Made by a program: the position numbers and the translations under genes. From contig JAFSRI010000042.1 in NCBI GenBank assembly GCA_017446155.1, forward strand, positions 1 to 64,000: a DNA stretch of 64,000 nt, written 5' to 3'. Shown here piece after piece: positions 11,483 through 20,431 of this stretch. The notes under the pieces were generated by a model. That model did no database searches. It was not told where the DNA came from and saw only the letters and a program-made list of their open reading frames with translations. Numbering within the stretch: the stretch's first letter is position 1; the number at the start of each line of letters is the position of its first letter. The DNA is from Clostridia bacterium (GTDB lineage Bacteria; Bacillota; Clostridia; Oscillospirales; CAG-272).

Positions 11483-13939
11483 TTATTGAAGTTTTTTGAA
11501 AGTGTAATAGTCATGGTCGGCATAAGACTCGACATAAGAGCCTACCTCGCCGCACAGCGTTACATATCTCATTCTGTAACTTATCGTCTGCTCTGACGTG
11601 GTGGAGCTGTTTGTAACGGCTCTTACAAACGCGTTCTTTGAAATAAACTTGACGCTTGACGGTATAATAAACATCGTCACATTGTTGTTCAGCGCCACAA
11701 ATACTCTGTCGTGCAGACGTTTTACCTTGTTTGAAACCGTGACGACGCTTGCGTCTGTCGCCCCTTGGTATTTTATCAGAACGCCGTCGCCCGCCACAAG
11801 ATATTCGTCCTTTTGGTTGTTTGCCCAGCGCGTAGAATCGAATGTCGCCGTGCCGAAATAAACGACGCTCTTCGGGATGCCGATCGATTGCAGTTTTGAG
11901 CAAGCGTAGAATACGGCGTCGGAGATTATTTTAAGCCCTTCGGGAAGAACGATTTTCTGCAAGCCGTTGTTGCACTGATAAAATGCGTTGGATGAGATAT
12001 ATTCAATCCCGCCCTCAAATTCAACGTTTGCAAGGTCACCGCACATCGCAAACGCCGCCGAGCCTATCGTCTTTACACGTGCGGGAATAGTTACGTCAAC
12101 GAGTGCTCCGCAGTTGTAATATGTTCCGGGAGCGATAGAGGAGTCATCAGAGCCGACATAAATTCTCGTCAGTTCACGACAGCCTGAGAACGCGCTCGCT
12201 TTTACGTGTCTAAGCGAGGGTATCTCGCCCAAATCCGTAATGTTCACGCAATCGGCAAACGCCGAAGAACCGATTACTTCAAGTCCTGCGGGCAGGATAA
12301 CATCCGAAAGGTGCGTGCATCCTTCGAATATTCTGTCGGGCAGTTCTTTGATGTTCGAGAGTATTACGGCTTTTCTGAGATCTGTCGAATAGAAAGCGCC
12401 GACGCCGACCGAGCGAACGGTCGCGGGAATGTCTATCTCAGTCAAGCTGTCGCATCTGCCGAAGGCAAAATCACCGAGCTTTGTTACGCCGGCGGGAATT
12501 TTAAATTCAACGATTTCTCTGCAACCGAAGAACGCATAAGCATCGATAGATGAAATGTTTTCGTTAAAAATAATATTTTCAAGTGCCGTGCAGCCGTTGA
12601 ACGTGAACGGAGGTATTTTGTCAAGTCCGCTTATGTCGGCTTTTTCAAGCGAAGTACATCCTTGGAACACGAAAGACCCCATTTTCGTTACGTTGGGAAG
12701 CAATATTTCTTTTAAAGAAGTGTCGGCGCAGAACGCATATGCTTCAACCTCTTTTACTGTTGCGGGAACGTCGATCGATGAAAGTTTTGTGCAGTAGTTG
12801 AACGCGTACTGGCCTATTTTTGTAATATTTTGCGGAATATTGACGGTAGTGAGCGCTTGGCAGGAGTCGAATATTCCCATTGGAATTTCGTTCAAGCCGG
12901 AAGGCAGCTTGACCGTGGTGAGCGCGACGCATCCTCTGAAAACGAACGATCCGATGTTCAGCGTCGCCTCGGGCAAGTCTATCGCTCTCAGCGACTTACA
13001 TTCAAGAAACGCATAAGAGCCTATCTTTGCAAGTGTAGACGGAAGAGTGACGCCTTCAAGCGACGAGCAGTTATAAAAAGCGCTCGCGCCAATCTCATTC
13101 ACACCCTCGCTTATTTTTACATCTGTCAGTTTGGCGTTTCCCGCAAACGCACCGTTGCCTATTTTTTCAACCCCCGCGGGAACGGTAAAACTGCCGCCGT
13201 CGGCGGAAGAAGAAGAGGGGAACATATAAAGCGTCTTGCCGCCGTCGCTGTAAAGCACGCCGTCTTTTGACGAAAACGCCGTGTTTGCCGCGCTTACTTC
13301 AAACGCCGAGATGCCCGTGCAGCCGTAAAACGCGCCATAGCCTATCTCTGTAAGTCGGTCTGGAATTAAAACGGTAAACGTTTTGGATGAACTTGTGGAA
13401 CAGCTTGCAAACGCATAACTGCCGATCGACGAAAGCGATTTAGCGTCAGAAAAGTCGATCGTTACGTCATAGCAGCTTTGAAACGCACCGTCGCCTATTT
13501 TTTCAAGTGCCGAGCCGATTTTAAATTCTTTCAGCTTATAGCAGTATGCAAAGGCATAATCGCCGATTTCCTCTAATTTGTTCGTCCCGTGGAAAACAAC
13601 GCTTGTCAGTTTCGGGCATGTTTCAAATGCGCTTTCGCCTATGCTTGTTACAGACGAATAAAGTTCTATCGTTTCAAGCGATTTGTTCTCGAAAAATACG
13701 CCGTCGCCGATTTTTGCTATCGGATATTTCCCGTCGATGCGGTTGAGCGTGATATACGATTCATCCCCCGAATAGCTTAGTATTTCCGCGCGACCGTTTG
13801 AGTCAACGGTGTATGTGTACAGTCCGTTTTTGCTCGTTATCACCTCTTTGTCGGCGGCAGACGCTGACAGCGCGGATATTATAATGAACACCGCCGAAAG
13901 AATCACCAAGGCGGGTATCGTCAGTTTTTTCAGTTTCAT
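11483..13939 (-). CDS. Secreted BspA-like leucine-rich-repeat protein
   Basis: 818 residues. A Sec signal peptide (basic MKLKK, hydrophobic core, SALSASAAD cleavage region near residues 27-29) is followed almost wholly by LRR_5/BspA repeats of about 23 residues (core IGxxAFxxCxxLxxIxLPxxVxxI). There is no lipobox, sorting signal or C-terminal anchor, so it is probably released or held by other contacts. The chosen ATG has AAAGGG eight bases upstream; an in-frame ATG at 13963 would add a polar extension before the signal peptide. It faces the LRR lipoprotein at 8591 convergently. Confidence 0.85.
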   Translation of the reverse strand: MKLKKLTIPALVILSAVFIIISALSASAADKEVITSKNGLYTYTVDSNGRAEILSYSGDESYITLNRIDGKYPIAKIGDGVFFENKSLETIELYSSVTSIGESAFETCPKLTSVVFHGTNKLEEIGDYAFAYCYKLKEFKIGSALEKIGDGAFQSCYDVTIDFSDAKSLSSIGSYAFASCSTSSSKTFTVLIPDRLTEIGYGAFYGCTGISAFEVSAANTAFSSKDGVLYSDGGKTLYMFPSSSSADGGSFTVPAGVEKIGNGAFAGNAKLTDVKISEGVNEIGASAFYNCSSLEGVTLPSTLAKIGSYAFLECKSLRAIDLPEATLNIGSFVFRGCVALTTVKLPSGLNEIPMGIFDSCQALTTVNIPQNITKIGQYAFNYCTKLSSIDVPATVKEVEAYAFCADTSLKEILLPNVTKMGSFVFQGCTSLEKADISGLDKIPPFTFNGCTALENIIFNENISSIDAYAFFGCREIVEFKIPAGVTKLGDFAFGRCDSLTEIDIPATVRSVGVGAFYSTDLRKAVILSNIKELPDRIFEGCTHLSDVILPAGLEVIGSSAFADCVNITDLGEIPSLRHVKASAFSGCRELTRIYVGSDDSSIAPGTYYNCGALVDVTIPARVKTIGSAAFAMCGDLANVEFEGGIEYISSNAFYQCNNGLQKIVLPEGLKIISDAVFYACSKLQSIGIPKSVVYFGTATFDSTRWANNQKDEYLVAGDGVLIKYQGATDASVVTVSNKVKRLHDRVFVALNNNVTMFIIPSSVKFISKNAFVRAVTNSSTTSEQTISYRMRYVTLCGEVGSYVESYADHDYYTFKKLQ

Positions 13940-14003
13940 CAAATGCGCCCTTTCGTTTTTCATATATTGATATTGCAAAAAATCATTGATTTAACTTTAA
14001 AAT

Positions 14004-14032
14004 ATTATACCATAATAAATTTATATTTGCAA
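14004..14032 (-). promoter_or_regulatory. Promoter of the secreted LRR gene
   Basis: On minus: TTGCAA (14032-14027), a 17-base spacer and TATAAT (14009-14004), about 65 bases ahead of the start codon. Confidence 0.75.
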
Positions 14033-14064
14033 TAGTGTGCAAAATTTGTTTTGTAACATATTTT

Positions 14065-14418
14065 TTAATTTTTATTCCAAAGTGTCCTCATCCCGCCGAA
14101 AACGAGAAACGCCCCGAATATGCCGCGTAGCAGATCGCGACTGATCATATTTGCCGCGCGAAAGCCGAAAAACGAAAACAGCGCGCCAACGGCACCTATT
14201 ATTATGACAGCCGCAATATCCATCTTCCTCCGTTTTGCGTGCAGAGGAACAGCCCCCGCCGCGCTTGAAAGAAAAGCGAACAGGTTTATGCCTTGACATG
14301 CAAGTTGATTTATCCCTCGCGCAAGCGAAAGATATATTATAAGCACGCCTCCCCCGCCCACGCCCGTTCCCGCAAGCGTTGCGGCAAGCGCCGAAATTAC
14401 AACGTCAAGCGCCGTCAT
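14065..14418 (-). CDS. TauE/SafE-family half-size membrane protein (second of a pair)
   Basis: 117 residues, three to four hydrophobic helices with the glycine-rich GTGVGGGGVLIIYLSL motif typical of TauE/SafE (anion exporter) halves. Full TauE/SafE proteins carry two such halves in about 250 residues; here they are separate genes. The ATG overlaps the preceding gene's stop by four bases (ATGA), so the two subunits are probably made in equal amounts and assemble together. The substrate (sulfite, sulfoacetate or other organic anion) cannot be told. Confidence 0.82.
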   Translation of the reverse strand: MTALDVVISALAATLAGTGVGGGGVLIIYLSLARGINQLACQGINLFAFLSSAAGAVPLHAKRRKMDIAAVIIIGAVGALFSFFGFRAANMISRDLLRGIFGAFLVFGGMRTLWNKN

Positions 14419-14813
14419 TTTGCCATCATGCTAAGCCCCGCCCAAATAACGAGCAGAGCGAACAGTTTTCTGAATACGTCCGCTTTTACGTGGTCGAGCA
14501 GTATCGCGCCTGCGATTCCCCCGACGACAGACGGGAGAATGAACGGTGCCGCGTCACTGAGCGCAAACGAGCCGCGCGCAAGATACATCACAGCTGCCGC
14601 AACCGACATTACGGCAGATGAAGCGTATGTCATGGCGAAAATATCCTTTGTACTGTATTTGGCGCTTGCCGCATATATTTTTGTTAAGGCAAACACCGAT
14701 ATTATTCCGCCGCCGGTGCCGAGCATACCGTTTATAAGACCGGCGAGCGCCCCCGTGGCGGCAAGCGTGAGAGCGCGAGGAAAACGACGAGATTTGCTTA
14801 TTTGAGAAAGCAT
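14415..14813 (-). CDS. TauE/SafE-family half-size membrane protein (first of a pair)
   Basis: 132 residues, four hydrophobic helices; the motif GLINGMLGTGGGIISV near residues 25-40 is the TauE/SafE N-terminal signature, parallel to the one in the partner gene. On minus the ATG is preceded by AAGGA. It is divergent from uppP with about 115 bases between. Confidence 0.84.
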   Translation of the reverse strand: MLSQISKSRRFPRALTLAATGALAGLINGMLGTGGGIISVFALTKIYAASAKYSTKDIFAMTYASSAVMSVAAAVMYLARGSFALSDAAPFILPSVVGGIAGAILLDHVKADVFRKLFALLVIWAGLSMMAK

Positions 14814-14837
14814 TTTATTAAATTCCTTATTTGAGTG

Positions 14838-14866
14838 TTGTATTTTATTTTATTTTATGATATAAT
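14838..14866 (+). promoter_or_regulatory. Promoter of uppP (and probably ftsK-tmk)
   Basis: TTGTAT (14838-14843), a 17-base spacer and TATAAT (14861-14866). The -10 is perfect and the -35 poor. Confidence 0.6.
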
Positions 14867-14929
14867 TACTTTGTTATACTTTGGAATAAAATCTTTCCGA
14901 GGCAGGCAAAGTATGGTTTCGGAGGAAAA

Positions 14930-15748
14930 ATGAGTATAATCGAAGCTTTGATATGCGGAATAGTGCAGGGGCTGACAGAATTTTTGCCAGTTTCAAGTTC
15001 GGGGCATCTGGCAATTTTTCATTCGCTTCTCGGCATGAGCGACATCTCTAACAACGTAACTTTTGACATAATGCTTCATCTTGCCACGCTCTGCGCCGTG
15101 TTCTGCGTATATTACGAAGATATTTTCAAACTTATTCCGGCGTTTTTTACAATGTCGGGCAAGTTTTTGCGCGGCAGAATAAAGGACTTTTCCCCAAACG
15201 AGCGCCTCGCGGCGTATATAGTTTTGGCAACAATACCTTTGGCGGGGGCGCTTATTATTTCCGACGCGGCGGAAAACGTTGCGTCAAACGTGCGCGCGGT
15301 GGGGGTAATTCTTATAATCAACGGTGTTTTGCTTGTTTTGGGCGATAAAGTCGGCAAGAAAAACAAAACCACCGACAGACTCGGCGTCGGCGGCGCGTTG
15401 GGCGTCGGAACGTTTCAGCTGGCGGCGGTGCTGCCGGGGCTTTCGAGGTCTGGCTCTACGATCACGGGAGGAATGATGTTTGGGCTCGGAAGAGAAGATG
15501 CTGTGAAATTTTCTTTCATTCTTTCAATTCCCGCCATAATCGGCGCAAACGTAAAGAAAGTCCCTCAAATGTTTTCTTCCGGCGTTGACCGCGCGTCGGC
15601 GGCAGTTTATGCCGTCGGAATGTTTTCCGCGGCGATTACAGGGTTTGCGGCTTTGAAATTGATAAAATATATTGCAAACAAAAAGAGTTTCGGAATATTT
15701 GCTTATTACTGTTTTGCGGCGGGACTTGCCGCCGTGATATTCGGATGA
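14930..15748 (+). CDS. uppP: Undecaprenyl-diphosphatase
   Basis: 272 residues, polytopic. It shows both BacA/UppP signatures: GIVQGLTEFLPVSSSGH near residues 10-26 with the E..E/SSSGH motif, and LPGLSRSGST near residue 170. The enzyme dephosphorylates undecaprenyl diphosphate so the lipid carrier can be reused for peptidoglycan, and confers bacitracin tolerance. The ATG follows GGAGG. The ftsK start lies 26 bases downstream. Confidence 0.95.
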   Translation: MSIIEALICGIVQGLTEFLPVSSSGHLAIFHSLLGMSDISNNVTFDIMLHLATLCAVFCVYYEDIFKLIPAFFTMSGKFLRGRIKDFSPNERLAAYIVLATIPLAGALIISDAAENVASNVRAVGVILIINGVLLVLGDKVGKKNKTTDRLGVGGALGVGTFQLAAVLPGLSRSGSTITGGMMFGLGREDAVKFSFILSIPAIIGANVKKVPQMFSSGVDRASAAVYAVGMFSAAITGFAALKLIKYIANKKSFGIFAYYCFAAGLAAVIFG

Positions 15749-15774
15749 GATAGATGAAATAAGGAGGAAGTGTA

Positions 15775-18453
15775 ATGGCATCAAAAAATAAAGCGGCCAA
15801 TGAAAAAGAGGACGACAAAAAGAAGAGAGCCGAAGCCTACACCGAGGAAGAGGTAAACCAACCGAAAAAGAAAAAAGTGAAAAACTCTTCGTCGCTTGCA
15901 AATCAGCTTTGGGTTCTTCTGCTCTGCATCGTGGCGCTTTTCATTACCGTAAGTTATATAATAATCCCCGCGTCGGGCGGCGAGAGCCCCCTTGTTGGCA
16001 AGGTCGGCAAGTTTGTATTCGAGTCGTCCTTCGGACTGTTCGGAGGGGCGGCGATACTTATTCCGATTCTTATATTCATTCACGCGCTTTTCCATAAGCG
16101 CGATTATGAAAGCGGCGCGATAGCGTATAAATGGAGTTTTTCCGTGCTTGAAGTGCTGTTCATCTCGGCGCTCGTGGCGTCTTTGACGCCTTACGACGGA
16201 GGAAACAGGTATGAACTCGGGCAGAAGCTGATCGGCGGCGGCGTCATCGGCGGCGGGCTGGCGAGCTTTCTTGCAAAAGGAATAGGCAACGTAGGCGTGG
16301 CGATATTGTCGATTGCCGTAATGGCTGTGTTCGGAATGTTCGTTCTCGGCAAAACGCCGGCTGCCGTGTGGGAAAGACTCAAATTCTATCTGCTCCGCCG
16401 AATGGAAAACCGCGAGCACAATAAAACTCATCCAAAGGCACCGAAAACCGACAAAAAGCAGGCAAGAGAATCACGCGAAGAAACGCGCGAGAAATATCCG
16501 AAAGCCGCCAATACATCAAAGCAGTCAGTCAAGCGTGCTCGCCGAGGAGATATTGACCCCGATGTGTTTTACGGCACGGGTGATATTTTTGACGACACAA
16601 GTGAAATGGACGTAATGGACGTAATTCCCGCCGAGGAGATAAGGACCGTTCCGAGAACGGACATAATACCCTCGGTCGGCAACACGGCGGCGGAGGAAAC
16701 CGACGAATTTGACCTCGATAAAATTTTCACCGAGCCTGAAAACGAAGCGGTAAAACAGAAATTCTCTCAGCGCGACGACGATGCTGACGAATACGATATA
16801 CCGCTTGAAGCGCAAAAAGAAATTAAAGTCGAAAGAAAACGCATCGGCGCGCAAACACAGCCGAAGCAGGAGGCGATAATCGTCGAGCCGAAGAAAAAAA
16901 TTATCCCCGACCCGCCGAAACCGCCTGCCGCACCGTCATATTTGTTCCCGCCGATAGATCTGCTCCCGCTCGGAAAGAAAACGGGTGACAACGGGGCGGA
17001 AAACGAGATAAGCATCAACGCGCAGAAACTTGTTGAAACGCTTGCAAACTTCAACATTCACGTTCGCGTAGTAAACGTTTCACGCGGGCCTGCCGTTACC
17101 AGATATGAAATAGCGCCCGAACCCGGCACGAAGGTGAGCGCAATATCAAACAGAGTGGAGGACATCTCGCTCGGGCTTGCCTCCGCCGGCGTTATAGTCG
17201 AGGGAGTTATTCCCGGCAAGAGCGCGATCGGCATCGAGGTGCCGAACAGAAACGTTTCGATAGTTTATTTGCGCGAGCTTATAGACACTGACGAATTCAG
17301 AACGGCAAAGAGCCGTATCAACGCCGCGCTCGGCATAGACCTTACCGGCACAAAAGTGTTTCTCGATATAGCCAAAATGCCCCACCTGCTTATTGCGGGC
17401 GCTACGGGCATGGGTAAATCGGTATGTATGAACTCACTTATCGTCAGCCTTTTGTATAAGGCGACGCCGGACGAGGTGAAATTCATTTTCATCGACCCCA
17501 AAAAAGTCGAGCTTAACATTTACAACGGCTTGCCGCATCTTATCGTTCCCGTAGTTTTCGACCCGAAAAAGGCGGCGGGGGCGTTGCATTGGTGCGTGGT
17601 CGAAATGGAGCGCAGATATGACATTCTCGAACAAATGGGTAAACGAAACCTCGCCCAATACAACGAGGCGACAAAAGACGATCCGACAGCTGAAAAACTC
17701 CCGCAGATAGTTATCGTCATCGACGAACTTGCCGACCTTATGACGACGGCGCCCGATGACGTTGAAACGTCGATAGCGCGCATTGCGGCAAAGGCAAGAG
17801 CGGCGGGAATGCACCTTATCATCGGCACTCAGCGCCCGGATGTGAGCGTTATCACGGGAACTATCAAATCAAATATTCCGTCGAGAATAGCGTTCACCGT
17901 TTCGTCGCAGATCGACTCCCGAACGATACTCGACGGCGCAGGCGCGGAAAAACTCGTTGGCAGAGGCGATATGCTCTTTTCACCTGTCGGCTCGCGATTG
18001 CCGCTTAGAGTGCAGGGTGCGTTTGTAGACGAAAAAGAGATCGAGGACATCGTCAGCTTTATAAAAGAGCATTGCGGCGCGTGCGAGTATGACGCGGACA
18101 TTGCGGCGAAGATAGATAAAGAAGCCGAACTTTGCGGAAAGAAGGGCAAGGGCGGCGGAGGCGCAACGCAGATGACGTTCGACGGCGATGGCGACGACGA
18201 ACCGGCGGACGACCCGATGTTAAAATCTGCAATTGAAATTGCGATAGACGAGAAAAAAATTTCAACTTCACTTATTCAGCGCAGACTTTCGCTCGGCTAC
18301 GGCCGTGCGGCAAAACTGATAGACGTAATGGAACGGCGCGGTATAGTAAGTGCCCCCGACGGGCAAAAGCCGAGGTCGGTGCTTATCACGCGCGAACAAT
18401 ATTACGAGATGCAGATGCGTGAAACAGACGGTGAAACTTCGGAAGGAGAATAA
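15775..18453 (+). CDS. ftsK: DNA translocase FtsK/SpoIIIE
   Basis: 892 residues. The N-terminal region has about four membrane helices (roughly residues 45-200), then an acidic, low-complexity linker (200-390). The alpha/beta motor domain follows, with Walker A GATGMGKSV near residue 541 and Walker B VIVIDELADLM near 650. The C-terminal gamma winged helix (SLIQRRLSLGYGRAAKLIDVMERRGIV) reads KOPS/SRS motifs. It pumps chromosomal DNA through the division or sporulation septum. Whether it acts as FtsK, SpoIIIE or both cannot be decided from sequence. The start follows AAGGAGG. Confidence 0.95.
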   Translation: MASKNKAANEKEDDKKKRAEAYTEEEVNQPKKKKVKNSSSLANQLWVLLLCIVALFITVSYIIIPASGGESPLVGKVGKFVFESSFGLFGGAAILIPILIFIHALFHKRDYESGAIAYKWSFSVLEVLFISALVASLTPYDGGNRYELGQKLIGGGVIGGGLASFLAKGIGNVGVAILSIAVMAVFGMFVLGKTPAAVWERLKFYLLRRMENREHNKTHPKAPKTDKKQARESREETREKYPKAANTSKQSVKRARRGDIDPDVFYGTGDIFDDTSEMDVMDVIPAEEIRTVPRTDIIPSVGNTAAEETDEFDLDKIFTEPENEAVKQKFSQRDDDADEYDIPLEAQKEIKVERKRIGAQTQPKQEAIIVEPKKKIIPDPPKPPAAPSYLFPPIDLLPLGKKTGDNGAENEISINAQKLVETLANFNIHVRVVNVSRGPAVTRYEIAPEPGTKVSAISNRVEDISLGLASAGVIVEGVIPGKSAIGIEVPNRNVSIVYLRELIDTDEFRTAKSRINAALGIDLTGTKVFLDIAKMPHLLIAGATGMGKSVCMNSLIVSLLYKATPDEVKFIFIDPKKVELNIYNGLPHLIVPVVFDPKKAAGALHWCVVEMERRYDILEQMGKRNLAQYNEATKDDPTAEKLPQIVIVIDELADLMTTAPDDVETSIARIAAKARAAGMHLIIGTQRPDVSVITGTIKSNIPSRIAFTVSSQIDSRTILDGAGAEKLVGRGDMLFSPVGSRLPLRVQGAFVDEKEIEDIVSFIKEHCGACEYDADIAAKIDKEAELCGKKGKGGGGATQMTFDGDGDDEPADDPMLKSAIEIAIDEKKISTSLIQRRLSLGYGRAAKLIDVMERRGIVSAPDGQKPRSVLITREQYYEMQMRETDGETSEGE

Positions 18454-18456
18454 ACC

Positions 18457-19134
18457 ATGGGAAAAATAATAACGATTGACGGCCTTGACGGGTCGGGAAA
18501 GACGACTCAAAGCGAGCGGCTTTACGAAGAACTTTTGGCACAGGGAAAGAATGTTAAACTCATCTCATTCCCCGATTATAAGAGCCCCTCATCCGCGCTT
18601 GTAAGGATGTACCTCGGCGGCGAATTCGGAAAAGACCCGGAGGTGGTCAACGCCTATGCCGCGTCAACCTTTTATGCCGTTGACAGATACGCGTCGTTTA
18701 TGCGCGACTGGAAAGAGTTTTACGAACAGCCCGACGCTGTTGTCATCGCCACCAGATACACAACGTCGAACGCCGTTCATCAACTGGCGAAGATAGACCG
18801 CGAAAAATGGGACGAATTTCTTTCGTGGCTGTCGGATTTTGAATACTGCAAGCTCGGGATACCGAAGCCGGACCTTGTGCTTTATCTTGAAATGAAGCCC
18901 GAGATAACGGAGGAACTCACGAGAAAACGCCTTGAAGAAACGGGGCAGAAGCTCGACATTCACGAAATAAACACCGACTATATAACCAAAAGCTACAAAG
19001 CGGCGCTTTACGCGTCCGATAAGCTCGGCTGGAAACGAATCTGCTGTTACGACGGCAAAGAACCGCTCTCTCCCGCCGAGATAGAGGCGCTTATTGCCGA
19101 GCAGGTCGTAATGCTGCTCGACGTGATAAAATAA
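18457..19134 (+). CDS. tmk: Thymidylate kinase
   Basis: 225 residues. P-loop GLDGSGKTTQ at the N-terminus, with the TMK motif DRYASFMRDW and the lid-like ELTRKRLEETGQKLDIHE. It phosphorylates dTMP to dTDP. It lies three bases after ftsK with a good GAAGGAG site, so the two are co-transcribed. It resembles the longer clostridial TMK-like form more than the E. coli one. Confidence 0.9.
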   Translation: MGKIITIDGLDGSGKTTQSERLYEELLAQGKNVKLISFPDYKSPSSALVRMYLGGEFGKDPEVVNAYAASTFYAVDRYASFMRDWKEFYEQPDAVVIATRYTTSNAVHQLAKIDREKWDEFLSWLSDFEYCKLGIPKPDLVLYLEMKPEITEELTRKRLEETGQKLDIHEINTDYITKSYKAALYASDKLGWKRICCYDGKEPLSPAEIEALIAEQVVMLLDVIK

Positions 19135-19233
19135 TGAATCCTTTGACGGCGCTTGTGTCTTGCTGTGGCAAAATTTCGGCTGTCATAAGAGCCGCCGTTG
19201 TAAATATAAGAATTGACAGCAGGTGATTTCTAT

Positions 19234-19256
19234 GCGTGCGGCGACGTTCCGCACGC
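19234..19256 (+). promoter_or_regulatory. Hairpin just ahead of the DJ-1 gene
   Basis: GCGTGCGG (19234-19241) pairs with CCGCACGC (19249-19256), ending directly before the GGAAAGGGG ribosome site. There is no T-run, so it is an mRNA leader hairpin rather than a terminator. A role in translation is inference. Confidence 0.45.
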
Positions 19257-19268
19257 GGAAAGGGGTAA

Positions 19269-19838
19269 ATGATGAAAAAAGTACTTGTGTTTTTTGCTTG
19301 CGGTACTGAAGAAATAGAGGCGTTGACACCGGTTGATCTGCTAAGACGCGCGGGTGCCGACGTTACGCTTGTGGGGGTCGAGGTTAACGACAAGTTAAAC
19401 GTAGGCTCTCACGGTATACGCGTCGTTGCCGACTGCACGGCAGATGAACTCGACCCGAATATGGATTTTGATATGCTCGTGCTCCCCGGTGGTATGCCGG
19501 GCACAACCAATCTCGACGTTTCACCCGTGGTAGATCACTTCATTTCCCGTGCGGTAAAAGAAAACAAACTCATAGGTGCTATTTGTGCGGCGCCGACCAT
19601 ACTCGGCCGCCGCGGGCTACTTGACGGCAAGAACGCCACGTGCTATCCGGGAATGGAAGACGGGCTCGTTGGGGCGAACGTCAAAAAGGCACGCGACGGG
19701 TATACCGTCGTTACCGACGGAAATATAATAACGGCGGCGGGTGCGGGAGTTGCGGTAGATTTTGCGCTGACGCTCATTTACGCGCTTTACGGCGCCGAAG
19801 TTCACGATAAAATAGAATATAGCATTGTGGCAGGCTGA
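19269..19838 (+). CDS. DJ-1/PfpI-family protein
   Basis: 189 residues, the DJ-1 length. The nucleophilic elbow GAICAAPT places the conserved cysteine at C106, and an N-terminal glutamate (EEIEALTP, E15-E18) fits the family's Cys-Glu pair; LPGGMPGTTNL is the other signature. Family members act as deglycases/glyoxalases or redox-sensing chaperones, so the activity is not certain. The first of two adjacent ATGs is used. The next gene begins six bases after its stop. Confidence 0.88.
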   Translation: MMKKVLVFFACGTEEIEALTPVDLLRRAGADVTLVGVEVNDKLNVGSHGIRVVADCTADELDPNMDFDMLVLPGGMPGTTNLDVSPVVDHFISRAVKENKLIGAICAAPTILGRRGLLDGKNATCYPGMEDGLVGANVKKARDGYTVVTDGNIITAAGAGVAVDFALTLIYALYGAEVHDKIEYSIVAG

Positions 19839-19843
19839 AAGAT

Positions 19844-20431
19844 ATGTACGAAATTCGCAAACATAAATCTGAAATAAGAGAATTTTATATAAACAAAAGA
19901 AAGACGCTCGACGAGGCGATAAAGGCGGAAAAAGACGCCAAGGTATGCGCAAGCGTGCTTGCAAGCGCGACATACCGTTATTCGGATATACTGCTTATGT
20001 ATATGCCGAAAGAGGACGAAATAAATATTGCTCCGGTGGCGGAGGCGGCGCTTAAAGCGGGCAAACGTGTGGCGTTTCCGTGCTGCAACCCCGAGGACAG
20101 AAGCATGGAATACAGATTTGTTTCGTCGCTTGAAGAACTCAAACCGTCGGTCATGGGGCTTTATGAGCCGATTGATTCGACAGATGTATTCGATAAATCC
20201 GAATGTGAAAAACACAATGTCGTATGTGTTATCCCGGGCATTGTGTATGATAAAAAAGGATATAGAATAGGCTACGGCGGGGGATACTATGACAGATACC
20301 TTTCATCGTTCTACGGAACGAAGGTGGGCGTAGCTCACACGGATTTCATCACGAATTCCGTCCCTCACGGCAAATTTGACCTTGCCGTAGACGTGCTTAT
20401 GACCGAAAGAGGAATATATGCAAAAAAATAA
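19844..20431 (+). CDS. fau: 5-formyltetrahydrofolate cyclo-ligase
   Basis: 195 residues. It carries the MTHFS signature GYRIGYGGGYYDRYL near residues 142-156 and PGIVYDKKG before it. The enzyme converts 5-formyl-THF to 5,10-methenyl-THF with ATP, returning the stored folate to one-carbon metabolism. The last 14 bases overlap the following CPBP gene. Confidence 0.93.
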   Translation: MYEIRKHKSEIREFYINKRKTLDEAIKAEKDAKVCASVLASATYRYSDILLMYMPKEDEINIAPVAEAALKAGKRVAFPCCNPEDRSMEYRFVSSLEELKPSVMGLYEPIDSTDVFDKSECEKHNVVCVIPGIVYDKKGYRIGYGGGYYDRYLSSFYGTKVGVAHTDFITNSVPHGKFDLAVDVLMTERGIYAKK

